Part shown: positions 1-8,020 of the stretch, in pieces
Layout: every line of letters begins with the position of its first letter
Numbering within the stretch: the first letter of the stretch is position 1
Source: Muricomes intestini
GTDB taxonomy: Bacteria > Bacillota > Clostridia > Lachnospirales > Lachnospiraceae
DNA length: 64,000 bases
NCBI RefSeq assembly: GCF_004346165.1
Contig: NZ_SLZZ01000016.1
Coordinates: 1-64,000 of the forward strand
Direction: 5' to 3'
Position numbers and translations under genes: made by a program
The notes under the pieces: model-generated
The model's input: the letters and a program-made list of their open reading frames with translations, nothing else
Told to the model about the DNA's origin: nothing
The model's database searches: none

Positions 1-40
1 CTTCTTTAAAATTTGCCTTGGTACCACATATAGGCGAATT

Positions 41-72
41 GGCAGAAAGCCTATGTTTAAAAGCTTTCTGCC
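41..72. other. Perfect 10-bp inverted repeat
   Basis: GGCAGAAAGC (41-50) and GCTTTCTGCC (63-72) form a perfect 10-bp stem with a 12-base loop. No T-run follows on either strand, so it is not a clear terminator. Bases 1-274 hold no gene I can support; the rest of the stretch contains a partial copy of repeat family A. Confidence 0.5.
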
Positions 73-150
73 ATATTTACTTCAAAACTCGAGATTATAA
101 GGCATCCCCCCATATTGTACAATCTTTTGTTCCCGGCAGGCTGATAAGTC

Positions 151-210
151 GTAACTGTTCAGCCATCAGCTCGATTTCGCTTCACTACATCTCGCTGTGG
201 CAGAGCGCCA
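151..210. repeat. Repeat family A, partial copy 1
   Basis: GTAACTGTTCAGCCATCAGC and the following bases up to CTCGCTGTGGCAGAGCGCC match the left part of the elements at 18435-18635 and 59477-59621. The right half, including the inverted GTTAC end, is absent here, so this is a truncated copy. It lies just beyond the 3' end of the lipoprotein gene. Confidence 0.7.
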
Positions 211-274
211 CATCCTCCCTTTTTGAGATTATCTATTTCCCGACACCCTCCCTTTACTTAAGAAACTTATTCAT

Positions 275-1981
275 TTACTGCTGTTGAGTCCTCTGTCCTC
301 CAGGACCCCCGTTTCCCATGTTTCCGCCGGGGCCGCCCTGTCCGTTATCCATGCCGTTTTGACCTCCGCCCATGCCTCCCTGGCTGCCGCCCATACCGCC
401 GCTGATCGTGCCGGCAGTAGTGTTGACAGAATCAAGGGTGATATCTGCTACTTTTGTGTCACCTGCATATAAGGTGTAGGTTCCTCCTTCTGTCAGTTTA
501 GAGGAACTAATCAGCACCGCACCGAATGTCTTGGCCGATGTAATGGACGCAGCCTCATTTCCTGAAGAATCTTTTAATGTAATCTTAGTTCCTGCACTCT
601 GTGTGGAGTCAAAACCGTAGAGCAGGCTGTACTGGGTTGAGCTGTCCGAGAAGAGCTGTGCCATGTCTGAAGTTCCCACTCCTGTAATTGTGCCCCCTGT
701 GATCTCCGCTGTCCCATTGTAATCCATAATCCCATTTCCACCCTGGGTTGTTCCGTCAATGGTGATATCGCCTCCTGTGATCGATAAGCTGCCGTTAGAG
801 TCAATAGAGTCGCCCTCAGCATTGATATAAAGCGTGCCTCCGTTAATCTCAACCAAAACACTTTCATCATTTTCCATGCTGCCGCCCATATCGCCGCCTC
901 GGCCCGGATTGTTTCCAGGCGGTTCTCCTCCGGCATTATCTCCCGGCTGAGGCTGATTGGTCGCATCTGTTGTCTGGTCTGTCGTTGTCTCTTCTGTTGT
1001 GGTCTCATCTGTAGAATCGTCTGTTAGGCCGTTGGAACCATTTACCCCGTCATCGGATGCTGTTACGGATACATCACCACCGTTAATAGTAACGACTGTG
1101 CCTTCAATTCCTTCATTACTCTTTTCAATCTTTATGGTGCCTCCGTCTATTGTAACCGTACTGTCTGCATGGATTCCGTCATCCCCCGCATTGATTGTGA
1201 TACTTCCATCTGTAATGGAAACATCGGTTGCGGAATGGATTGTATCCTCTGTTGAGGTTAGATTTAGAGTTCCGCCGCCGACAGCAACATAATCCTTACC
1301 GCTTAAAGTGTGATTTGCCGCATCAACAGTGATTGTTCCGTTTACGATTTTCAGTCCGTCCTTACTGTGGATGCCATTTTTGTAGTTGCCCTTTACTGTA
1401 AGTGACCCGAACCCATTAATAGTAATATCGTCTTTGCTGAAAATAGCTGCATCAGGTTCATTACTGTCATCCAGCTCACTATAAGTGCTTCCGTCTGTAA
1501 TCTTATTTTCTGTTCCATCTGCCAGGGTAATCACTAACTTACCGCTTTGTTGTGCATTAATAGCAGCCCCATCAGAGGAAGTTATGGACGCTCCGTTCAA
1601 TATAAGATGCACTACATCATCAGACCCTGCATCAATAACAAGCTGACCGTCACTTAAAGTTCCGCTTATTACATAGGTCCCTGCATCATTAATGGTAATG
1701 ATACCATCTGCCTCCGATGCGCCGTCTCCATCAATCTCTGCCAAAGAGCCTGAGAGGGAAATCGTTGTTGCGTCCTCCTCACTCCATGTCTCATTTGTGT
1801 CATCATTGTCATAAGTGATATCCGCAGCCGTAACTGTAGTTGAAGCAGCCGCAGCCACCGCTGCCGACTGGGTAGAGGAGCTTGTGGAACCGGCCGTACT
1901 TCCCGAACTCTTGCAGCCTGCCACGCCCCCTGCAGCCACCATAGATAATATTAAAACTGCAAGCAAATATTTCTTTTTCAT
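275..1981 (-). CDS. Cthe_2159-like carbohydrate-binding domain lipoprotein
   Basis: 568-residue exported protein. The start is the ATG at 1981, preceded by AGGAAGG eight bases away; an upstream in-frame ATG at 2014 lacks such a site. The N-terminus has KKK, a hydrophobic stretch and the lipobox-like VAGC, so a lipid-anchored surface protein is expected. The body is a run of short repeats rich in G, D, N, S and T (ITINGG/DDGIHADS-type), typical of the right-handed beta-helix domain (DUF4353) first described for Clostridium thermocellum Cthe_2159, which binds calcium and polysaccharide. A Thr/Glu/Pro-rich linker and a Gly/Met/Gln-rich tail follow. It is last in the VTC-DUF4956 operon, 19 bases after DUF4956. 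The actual ligand here is unknown. Confidence 0.85.
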   Translation of the reverse strand: MKKKYLLAVLILSMVAAGGVAGCKSSGSTAGSTSSSTQSAAVAAAASTTVTAADITYDNDDTNETWSEEDATTISLSGSLAEIDGDGASEADGIITINDAGTYVISGTLSDGQLVIDAGSDDVVHLILNGASITSSDGAAINAQQSGKLVITLADGTENKITDGSTYSELDDSNEPDAAIFSKDDITINGFGSLTVKGNYKNGIHSKDGLKIVNGTITVDAANHTLSGKDYVAVGGGTLNLTSTEDTIHSATDVSITDGSITINAGDDGIHADSTVTIDGGTIKIEKSNEGIEGTVVTINGGDVSVTASDDGVNGSNGLTDDSTDETTTEETTTDQTTDATNQPQPGDNAGGEPPGNNPGRGGDMGGSMENDESVLVEINGGTLYINAEGDSIDSNGSLSITGGDITIDGTTQGGNGIMDYNGTAEITGGTITGVGTSDMAQLFSDSSTQYSLLYGFDSTQSAGTKITLKDSSGNEAASITSAKTFGAVLISSSKLTEGGTYTLYAGDTKVADITLDSVNTTAGTISGGMGGSQGGMGGGQNGMDNGQGGPGGNMGNGGPGGQRTQQQ

Positions 1982-2000
1982 CTGCCGCACCTTCCTTTCT

Positions 2001-2678
2001 CTATAACTCCTCACGGTCCGTGGCCGGTCTGCCGCAGGATATAGTCAAATTCCCGTTCCGGCACCTGAGGTCATCTAAAAATGCTTTTTCTTTGCTCTGG
2101 TCTTTAAGTACAACCCTGTAGTGTAATTCATACAAACTTCCCATATTGACGGTGCGGACCTTGTCCAGCCGTGACGATGCCGCATAAGTTTCAAATACAT
2201 CGTCAAAAATATCCTGGTAATCCAGATTCTCAGGAATGGTAATCTTCAAATCCTTTTCGTACTGGTTTCCTCCGATAATTGGGAGAACCATAAGCAGAAC
2301 CTGAAGAACTGATACAATTACAAACAATAATACCGCGATTCCCACATAACCCATACCATTTGCCAGCCCAATGGCCATTGCAAGGAAAATATTTCCTATC
2401 TCTCTTGAATTTCCGGGTACGGAGCGAAAACGTACCAGAGAGAAAGCACCCATGACGGCAACGCCTGTGCCAAGATTTCCATTTACAATCGTAATGACTA
2501 CCTGTACGATCACCGGCAGAATCGCCAGTGTGAGCAGAAAGTTCTTTGATGCCCTGTTTTTGTAGCAATGTACAAGTGCGATCATAATTCCCAGTACCAG
2601 AGATACAGCGGTGCAGATCAGAAATTGCTCCACACTGATTGCAGATGCGTCCGTCGATGATAAAATACTGTTAAGCAT
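2001..2678 (-). CDS. DUF4956 family membrane protein
   Basis: 225-residue integral membrane protein. The ATG at 2678 has AAAGGGGG eight bases upstream and is preferred over a GTG at 2687. Three or four hydrophobic helices fill the first 130 residues, with the family's conserved GAFSLVRFRS-type segment near residue 80; the rest is a soluble C-terminal domain. DUF4956 proteins commonly lie next to VTC-domain polyphosphate polymerases and CotH or Cthe_2159 proteins, as here. The gene overlaps the upstream VTC gene by eight bases, implying translational coupling. The molecular function is not known. Confidence 0.85.
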   Translation of the reverse strand: MLNSILSSTDASAISVEQFLICTAVSLVLGIMIALVHCYKNRASKNFLLTLAILPVIVQVVITIVNGNLGTGVAVMGAFSLVRFRSVPGNSREIGNIFLAMAIGLANGMGYVGIAVLLFVIVSVLQVLLMVLPIIGGNQYEKDLKITIPENLDYQDIFDDVFETYAASSRLDKVRTVNMGSLYELHYRVVLKDQSKEKAFLDDLRCRNGNLTISCGRPATDREEL

Positions 2679-3447
2679 AGCATACACCCCCTTTTACCTG
2701 TATAAGTCTTTGCAGTGACTCCTGATAGAGCAGATACTGCTCCGGCAGGATATACTGCTTATAATATGTGCCATATTTAGAATAAGAAACGGGGAAAATC
2801 TCCATTTCCGACAACAGCTCTGCAAGCCACACCGGCATTGCTTCCGGAATTTTGATCTCCATGAGAACCTGTTCTTCTTCCAGAAGAGATATTCCATATC
2901 GCCCCTGTTCAAGCTTCAGATCTGTTTTTCGGCAGGTGATATTTTCGTCAAATGTAATGCGGAGCTGAGAATCTTCAATGCCGGACAGGGCCTCGCGGTC
3001 ATAAGCTATATATGCCGCCGGTACGACCTGATATCTGGCCAGTGCAAAATCGATCTCATGCAGTATCTGGCAGTCGGCGCGCTCCGGGTAGATTCTCCGA
3101 AGCAGGTATCTTTCAGCTTCCTTAAGCTTCAGCGTGACCCGTCTCTTGCCTACGACTCTCTCCGATTTCTTTTTTAATTCCAGAAATACGCTGTCATCCG
3201 CCTGGGGGACACAATAACTGCGGAGCCTGATTTTTTCCTTATATACAGGCTTTTCTATAGATGTACGGATCAAACTGAAATCGGGAGTGTCAAAGTATAT
3301 ATTATAGATAGAATATTTCCCGTATACATCCGGTTCCATCCTGTCTGCTATCGCTGCCTGAAGCACCTCCATCTGTCTTCGGGTGAGCAGATACTTCTTC
3401 TCAGTTCTCTTAAAAACTTCCTGGATCGGAATAGCTGTTATCTTCAT
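2671..3447 (-). CDS. VTC-domain protein (polyphosphate polymerase-like)
   Basis: 258 residues. The start ATG at 3447 sits eight bases after GGAGG; an ATG at 3462 is also in frame. The VTC fold is indicated by the basic motifs expected to line the tunnel: EKKYLL near residue 16, KIRLRSY near 75, ELKKKSERVVGKRR near 95, and a late MEIK and SYSKYGTYY. In eukaryotic Vtc4 this domain makes polyphosphate from ATP. Bacterial stand-alone versions linked to DUF4956 have not been assigned a firm reaction. First gene of a three-gene operon divergent from the two-component system. Confidence 0.85.
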   Translation of the reverse strand: MKITAIPIQEVFKRTEKKYLLTRRQMEVLQAAIADRMEPDVYGKYSIYNIYFDTPDFSLIRTSIEKPVYKEKIRLRSYCVPQADDSVFLELKKKSERVVGKRRVTLKLKEAERYLLRRIYPERADCQILHEIDFALARYQVVPAAYIAYDREALSGIEDSQLRITFDENITCRKTDLKLEQGRYGISLLEEEQVLMEIKIPEAMPVWLAELLSEMEIFPVSYSKYGTYYKQYILPEQYLLYQESLQRLIQVKGGVCYA

Positions 3448-3494
3448 GATTGTTTCCTCCATTTCTTATCCTGCACTTATCATAATTCCCTTAG

Positions 3495-3534
3495 CTTAAA
3501 TTTTCCTTAAAATTGATTTTCAGTTTTATTTCAG
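3495..3534. promoter_or_regulatory. Two pairs of 11-bp-spaced direct repeats, candidate response-regulator sites
   Basis: CTTAAA occurs at 3495-3500 and again at 3506-3511; TTTCAG occurs at 3518-3523 and 3529-3534. Both pairs have an 11-base period, the one-turn spacing at which OmpR/PhoB-type dimers bind. They lie upstream of the VTC operon and close to the divergent response regulator gene. That this regulator binds them is inference. Confidence 0.45.
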
Positions 3535-3576
3535 CTTGTGTCTGTATACTCCATTCAACACTAAAATCTAATTTCA

Positions 3577-3605
3577 TTGAAACTCAAACAAAAGAAATGT
3601 ATAAT
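3577..3605 (+). promoter_or_regulatory. Sigma-A-type promoter of the two-component operon
   Basis: TTGAAA (3577-3582), 17-base spacer, TATAAT (3600-3605), ending 25 bases before the response regulator ATG, with GAGGAG as ribosome binding site between. Confidence 0.7.
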
Positions 3606-3630
3606 TAGGAAAAGACTGAGGAGAAGATAA

Positions 3631-4311
3631 ATGAACGTACTGATTGTAGAAGATGAAGTCCGGCTGGCAGATGCACTGCGTGAAATTATGCTGGAATCCA
3701 AATATCTGTGCGATGTGGTTTACACCGGAACAGACGGTCTGGATTATGCTGTAAATGGAAATTATGACGTGGTAATATTGGATGTAATGCTGCCCCAAAT
3801 GAACGGCTTCTCTGTTGTGCAGGAGATGCGGAAACAGGGGATCCAGACACCCGTGCTGCTCCTTACCGCCAAAGACGATGTGAGCGACAAGATAGACGGG
3901 CTGGATCACGGCGCCGATGATTATATGACAAAACCCTTCGAACCGGGAGAGCTGCTGGCGAGAATCCGCGCCCTTTCCAGGCGGACAGGTGATGTGATTC
4001 TCGAAGAGCTGCAATTTGGGGATCTGCTGCTTGTCCTGTCCACCAATGATCTGTGGTGCAAAGGCAGAAGCATCCATCTGAGCTTTAAAGAATTTGAGAT
4101 TTTAAAAATTCTGATGATAAATTCCAATATTCTCATTTCAAAGGATTCTCTCATCGAAAATGTATGGGGAAACAACTCCGATGCGGAAGACAATAATGTG
4201 GAGGCCTACATCTCCTTCCTCCGCAAAAAATTCTATTATCTGGGTTCACAGGTAGGAATCATAGCGGTCCGCAAAGTAGGCTACCGCCTGGAGGAGAAAA
4301 CGAATGATTAA
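3631..4311 (+). CDS. OmpR/PhoB-family response regulator
   Basis: 226 residues. Receiver domain about 1-115 with the acidic pair E7/D8, phospho-acceptor Asp51 in VVILDVMLP, and the conserved Thr-Ala and KPF (about residue 104). A winged-helix DNA-binding domain follows (about 130-222), with SFKEFEILKILM and a C-terminal VRKVGYRLE hairpin. It overlaps the kinase gene by eight bases. Divergent orientation from the VTC operon and the 11-bp direct repeats between them suggest this operon as a target; the signal is unknown. Confidence 0.93.
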   Translation: MNVLIVEDEVRLADALREIMLESKYLCDVVYTGTDGLDYAVNGNYDVVILDVMLPQMNGFSVVQEMRKQGIQTPVLLLTAKDDVSDKIDGLDHGADDYMTKPFEPGELLARIRALSRRTGDVILEELQFGDLLLVLSTNDLWCKGRSIHLSFKEFEILKILMINSNILISKDSLIENVWGNNSDAEDNNVEAYISFLRKKFYYLGSQVGIIAVRKVGYRLEEKTND

Positions 4312-5578
4312 AAAACTGCGAAGAAAATTTGTCATTACCAATATGGTATTTGTAACTGCGGTCATCCTTGCAGCTCTGATCACCATGTGCGTATCCAATT
4401 ACCGGCGATATTATTCAGACAGCATGAGGGCTATTGAGCAGACCTTGTCGAGAAATCTGGAGGATTTAAAACCCGCCATTGATTTCGGCAAAGCAACCGG
4501 CAATCGCCCGCAGAGGCCGGAAGATGGAGGCATCGGAAGAATTTCTGTCTTCACTGTCATACTTGACGTAACCTCCAATACAGTCTCAGCCGTCAATGAC
4601 AGTGGCATCCAGATTGACACTGATACCGCCCAGACAGCGGCAGATGCCGCCCTCTCCTCGGGAAAAACTTCCGGTACAATCCAGGATATGGCTCTCCGCT
4701 TTAAAATAGAAAAGACAGATAGTGAGACAAAAATTGTTTTTGCGGATATTACGTATGAAAAGGATAATATGCAGAGTCTGCTTATGCTATCTGTACTGAT
4801 CTTTGTGCTTGTGCTCCTGACCTCATTTTTTATCAGCGTTTACTTGTCCCGCAGGGCGCTCAGTCCGGTCCAGGAAGCATGGGACAAGCAGCATCAGTTC
4901 GTAGCAGACGCCTCCCACGAACTGAAGACTCCACTGACCGTAATCCTTGCCAATCTGGATATACTGAAGTCTCATCCTGAAAACACGATTGCAGAGGAAA
5001 AAAGATGGCTTGATAATACAGAAGAAGAAGCAGTCCGGATGAAGGATCTGCTGCAAGATCTTCTATTTTTAGCCAAAGAGGATGCGGCTGCCGCACCTCC
5101 CGCGCCTCATACGCCTTTGAACTTTTCTCAGGTTGTTTGGGAATGTATTCTTCCCTTTGAATCCGTTGCCTATGAGCAGAACACTACAATGACGGAAGAT
5201 ATCAAAGACAACACTTTTGTGTCAGGAAATGAAAAACAGTTAAAACAGCTTTTAATGATTCTCCTGGACAATGCATGTAAATATGCCAAAAACGGGGAAA
5301 TACTTGTCACTCTGGAGCAGAAACATGAAAAAGCAGTGCTTCGTGTGAAAAATACAGGTCCACTCATACCAAAGGAGGATCTGGAGCATATTTTTGAGCG
5401 CTTTTACCGTGCGAGCAAATCCAGATCCCGGGAAACAGGCGGCTATGGGCTGGGACTGTCAATTGCCCAGTCAATCGTTCATAATCATAAAGGCAGCATC
5501 AAAGCGTCAAGCACCACCCAGGAAGGAACCGTATTCACCGTATCACTTCCTGCGCGCAAATCCTCTATAGAACCATAA
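4304..5578 (+). CDS. Membrane sensor histidine kinase
   Basis: 424 residues. TM1 about 10-30, an extracytoplasmic loop of about 125 residues, TM2 about 158-180, then the H-box ASHELKTPLT with phospho-acceptor His205. The ATPase part has an N-box (LDNACKYA), an F-box (FERFYRA) and a GYGLGLSIA G-box. Architecture is that of the HisKA/HATPase partner of OmpR-type regulators. The last 14 bases overlap the 3' end of the convergent EamA gene, so there is no room for a separate terminator between them. Confidence 0.93.
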   Translation: MIKKLRRKFVITNMVFVTAVILAALITMCVSNYRRYYSDSMRAIEQTLSRNLEDLKPAIDFGKATGNRPQRPEDGGIGRISVFTVILDVTSNTVSAVNDSGIQIDTDTAQTAADAALSSGKTSGTIQDMALRFKIEKTDSETKIVFADITYEKDNMQSLLMLSVLIFVLVLLTSFFISVYLSRRALSPVQEAWDKQHQFVADASHELKTPLTVILANLDILKSHPENTIAEEKRWLDNTEEEAVRMKDLLQDLLFLAKEDAAAAPPAPHTPLNFSQVVWECILPFESVAYEQNTTMTEDIKDNTFVSGNEKQLKQLLMILLDNACKYAKNGEILVTLEQKHEKAVLRVKNTGPLIPKEDLEHIFERFYRASKSRSRETGGYGLGLSIAQSIVHNHKGSIKASSTTQEGTVFTVSLPARKSSIEP

Positions 5579-5978
5579 TCAGAGTACCTGCTGTTATCAG
5601 AATGACACCTATCAAAGACTTAGAAGTAAAACTCTCGTGTAAGAATACAAATGCCAGAACCAATGTTATAACAACACTTAGTTTGTCTATCGGAACCACT
5701 TTAGACGCTTCTCCCATCTGCAGAGCTTTATAGTAACACAGCCAGGAAGCCCCCGTTGCCAAACCCGAAAGAATTAGAAAGAGCCAGCTCTTATGGCTGA
5801 TTTCTGTTATTCCCTTCTGTGCACTTGTTAAAAGGACCATCCCCCAGGCCATAACAAGTACAACTACCGTGCGAAGTGCTGTGGCAAGATTGGAATTTAC
5901 ACCCTCAATCCCTACCTTGGCCAAAATGGAGGTCAAGGCTGCAAATACAGCCGATAAAAAAACAAATACCGCCCACAT
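5565..5978 (-). CDS. Single-domain EamA family transporter
   Basis: 137 residues, almost entirely hydrophobic, with about five predicted helices. Features include an N-terminal FAALTSILAKVGI and a conserved helix end VVPIDKLSVVITLVLAFVFL, as in the one-domain drug/metabolite transporter group, which is half the length of usual EamA exporters and probably works as a dimer. GGAGG lies nine bases before the ATG. It starts 16 bases after the hipA-like stop and may be co-transcribed with it. Substrate unknown. Confidence 0.8.
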   Translation of the reverse strand: MWAVFVFLSAVFAALTSILAKVGIEGVNSNLATALRTVVVLVMAWGMVLLTSAQKGITEISHKSWLFLILSGLATGASWLCYYKALQMGEASKVVPIDKLSVVITLVLAFVFLHESFTSKSLIGVILITAGTLIMVL

Positions 5979-5994
5979 ATACTAAACCCTCCTA

Positions 5995-7122
5995 TTATTT
6001 GTATGAATTCAATATATCTTTCAACTCAGTTATTACAGTCTCTTCTATATTTTCGGCAATCTGCCTGGCCTTATTTTCCGGAATTCCTGCCCTCACTCCT
6101 ACCTCAAGCAAATCCTTTATTCCAGGATCCCTCCCATTTCCATTTACACAGGTGGCATGTTCTCCACCAATAGAATTGCTGTAAGTCAAATCATAGGCAG
6201 GGGACAGTACCCATCTTTTTTCCTTTTCATTATACAGATAGGAAAAATTCTTTGAGTGGTCATCCCTATTATGTGCATATACATTGAAGCACATCCTTCG
6301 GTACATCTCTTCCAACTCCCGGTTATCCTTTGTCAGAATATATATTAATTTCATCAAATCATTATAATCAAGATTCGGAATCCTGTGTGAGGTTTCCAGC
6401 AGACCGCTTGCCGTTATCATGTGAATCCTTCCAGAACTTGCCCTGTCAAAGCGCTTTACACCAAAATAGCCCTTCCCTTTTTCTGATGGGAATAATCTTA
6501 CTTCCGGCACAGCTATCCCGCATTTTCTGGCACATTCCATATAACGGTATTCCTCTTCTCCTATTGTTCTTCGATCATAAGAAGAAGGGAACTTCACAAT
6601 CCATGATTCGCCATTCACGGAAATCAATACTTTCGGCCTTGCTCCCCCGGAGGAACCTCCCAACATAAACAGTGTATCCAGATTCTCACTCTCTTCTTCA
6701 TTTAAAATCTTCCTGCATTCCCCAGATATCTGGTCAAAGTCAATCTGCTCCCTCTCGCCTAACTGCATCAATTCCGGGTAATATTCCAGAGCTCCCATGC
6801 CTGTACTCCCAACAATCCCCAGCCTTTGGACAGGACGAACTTCAGCCGGAATTCTTCCCCGGGACAGCAGCATCCGATCCACCAGCAGCCTTCCCCAGCC
6901 ATCCGGAAGAGAGTCTGCAAACACTCCAAATAAGCCTTCCAAGGCATCCGTTTTAGGTAAAAACACTTTTGTCTCCAGGGGCAGACTTAATGGATTGATG
7001 GAAAATCCCTCCTCCAACCACTCTCTGTCATACTGGAATGCACCTTTTCCCTCTTTTGTCTCGGCCAGAATTCCTACTAGTCTGTCATGATATTTTACAG
7101 TCAGATTATTGATTTCTTTCAT
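5995..7122 (-). CDS. hipA: HipA-like kinase (type II toxin-antitoxin)
   Basis: 375 residues. HipA proteins are serine kinases; the E. coli enzyme phosphorylates GltX and causes growth arrest. Visible here are a glycine-rich P-loop-like GGSSGGARPK (about 155), the catalytic NRDDHSKNFS (about 290) and the metal-binding SPAYDLTYS (about 312). The N-terminal part matches the short HipA N1 domain. AGGAGG lies six bases before the ATG. The gene overlaps the helix-turn-helix gene upstream by 17 bases, the usual antitoxin-toxin order. Whether it is toxic or has another target is not visible. Confidence 0.87.
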   Translation of the reverse strand: MKEINNLTVKYHDRLVGILAETKEGKGAFQYDREWLEEGFSINPLSLPLETKVFLPKTDALEGLFGVFADSLPDGWGRLLVDRMLLSRGRIPAEVRPVQRLGIVGSTGMGALEYYPELMQLGEREQIDFDQISGECRKILNEEESENLDTLFMLGGSSGGARPKVLISVNGESWIVKFPSSYDRRTIGEEEYRYMECARKCGIAVPEVRLFPSEKGKGYFGVKRFDRASSGRIHMITASGLLETSHRIPNLDYNDLMKLIYILTKDNRELEEMYRRMCFNVYAHNRDDHSKNFSYLYNEKEKRWVLSPAYDLTYSNSIGGEHATCVNGNGRDPGIKDLLEVGVRAGIPENKARQIAENIEETVITELKDILNSYK

Positions 7123-7384
7123 CTATAACCTCCTGAATTGATTGATATTCTTTACTTGTAAAGAGTTTTCCAAATGCCTCTTTCTCTCCCAGTATGTCCG
7201 CTATTTTTATTAACGAAACAAAAGAGATTTCTCCGGTCTGCTCAAAACGCTTTAGAGAAGCAAGGCTGATTCCCGCCCTTTCACTTAACTCTGCCTGTGT
7301 CAGTTTTCTTCTTTTCCTTTTTCTCTTTTCCTGCAAAGCAATATCTTTTGCAATTTCTTTCGGAAACTTAAACTCACTAAACAT
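7106..7384 (-). CDS. hipB: HipB-like helix-turn-helix antitoxin/regulator
   Basis: 92 residues. A basic segment (KRKRRKLT) leads into an XRE-type helix-turn-helix (LTQAELSERAGISLASLKRFE, about 28-48). The C-terminal tail extends past the DNA-binding domain and could contact HipA. GGAGA lies ten bases before the ATG. It is expected to neutralise the downstream kinase and to repress its own promoter; two 12-bp direct repeats just upstream are candidate operators. Confidence 0.82.
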   Translation of the reverse strand: MFSEFKFPKEIAKDIALQEKRKRKRRKLTQAELSERAGISLASLKRFEQTGEISFVSLIKIADILGEKEAFGKLFTSKEYQSIQEVIDERNQ

Positions 7385-7404
7385 TGTTTACCATTCTCCA
7401 GTTT

Positions 7405-7456
7405 AAGGCTAATATATTGACCTTTATATTGTTTTTATTAACATAAGACTAATATT
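7405..7456 (-). promoter_or_regulatory. Direct repeats upstream of hipBA, candidate operators
   Basis: TAAGGCTAATAT (7405-7416) and TAAGACTAATAT (7445-7456) on the plus strand differ at one base and are 40 bp apart, in the AT-rich region where the hipBA promoter must lie. Assignment to HipB is inference from the usual autoregulation of such pairs. Confidence 0.4.
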
Positions 7457-7467
7457 TTGTTTATTTA

Positions 7468-8019
7468 TTATATCACATTTATAGGCATATGACCATAATC
7501 TGATGCAAAAAATTGCATCGTTTTGCTTTTCAGTGTCCCCGAAACATTAATAATCCTCTGATTTGATGAACCTCTAAACTGCAGACTGATATCTTTTAGT
7601 TCCTCCTTGAACTCGCCGTCAACCAGCACATCAATCAGCCCCAGCATTTCGTCTGTGCATTCACACCTCGCACGGCTGTTTCTAAGCAAATCGCTTTCCA
7701 GTGTATAGCCCGTATAGCACCAGATATTTTTCTCAGGAAACTGTTTTCTCACTTCTTTTAGGAAAGGCAGCAAAGCCCGCTGATTTTCCGGCTCAAACGG
7801 CTCTCCCCCCAATAAAGACAGTCCGTTAATATAACTCGGTGCTAAGAGGTTCATAATATATTTCTGCGTTCCTTCTGTAAATGGTTTCCCATAAGAAAAT
7901 GACCAGGTTTCTTTATTGAAGCATCCTTTGCAATGATGCGTACAGCCTGAAGTAAAGAGTGATACCCTCACTCCTTCTCCGTTGGCTATATCACATTTTT
8001 TAATTTCACCATAGTTCAT
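7468..8019 (-). CDS. nrdG: Anaerobic ribonucleotide reductase activating protein
   Basis: 183-residue radical SAM activase. The cluster motif is Cys26-x3-Cys30-x2-Cys33 (GCTHHCKGCFN), followed by LLGGEPF as the SAM-binding glycine motif. It uses SAM and a [4Fe-4S] cluster to form the glycyl radical on NrdD. The stop of nrdD at 8021 is one base upstream, so the two are co-translated in the standard nrdDG order. Confidence 0.95.
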   Translation of the reverse strand: MNYGEIKKCDIANGEGVRVSLFTSGCTHHCKGCFNKETWSFSYGKPFTEGTQKYIMNLLAPSYINGLSLLGGEPFEPENQRALLPFLKEVRKQFPEKNIWCYTGYTLESDLLRNSRARCECTDEMLGLIDVLVDGEFKEELKDISLQFRGSSNQRIINVSGTLKSKTMQFFASDYGHMPINVI

Positions 8020-8020
8020 A

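Noticed and set aside
41-72. Intrinsic terminator after the lipoprotein gene
   Set aside because: Perfect stem but no T-run, and it is more than 200 bases from the stop codon.
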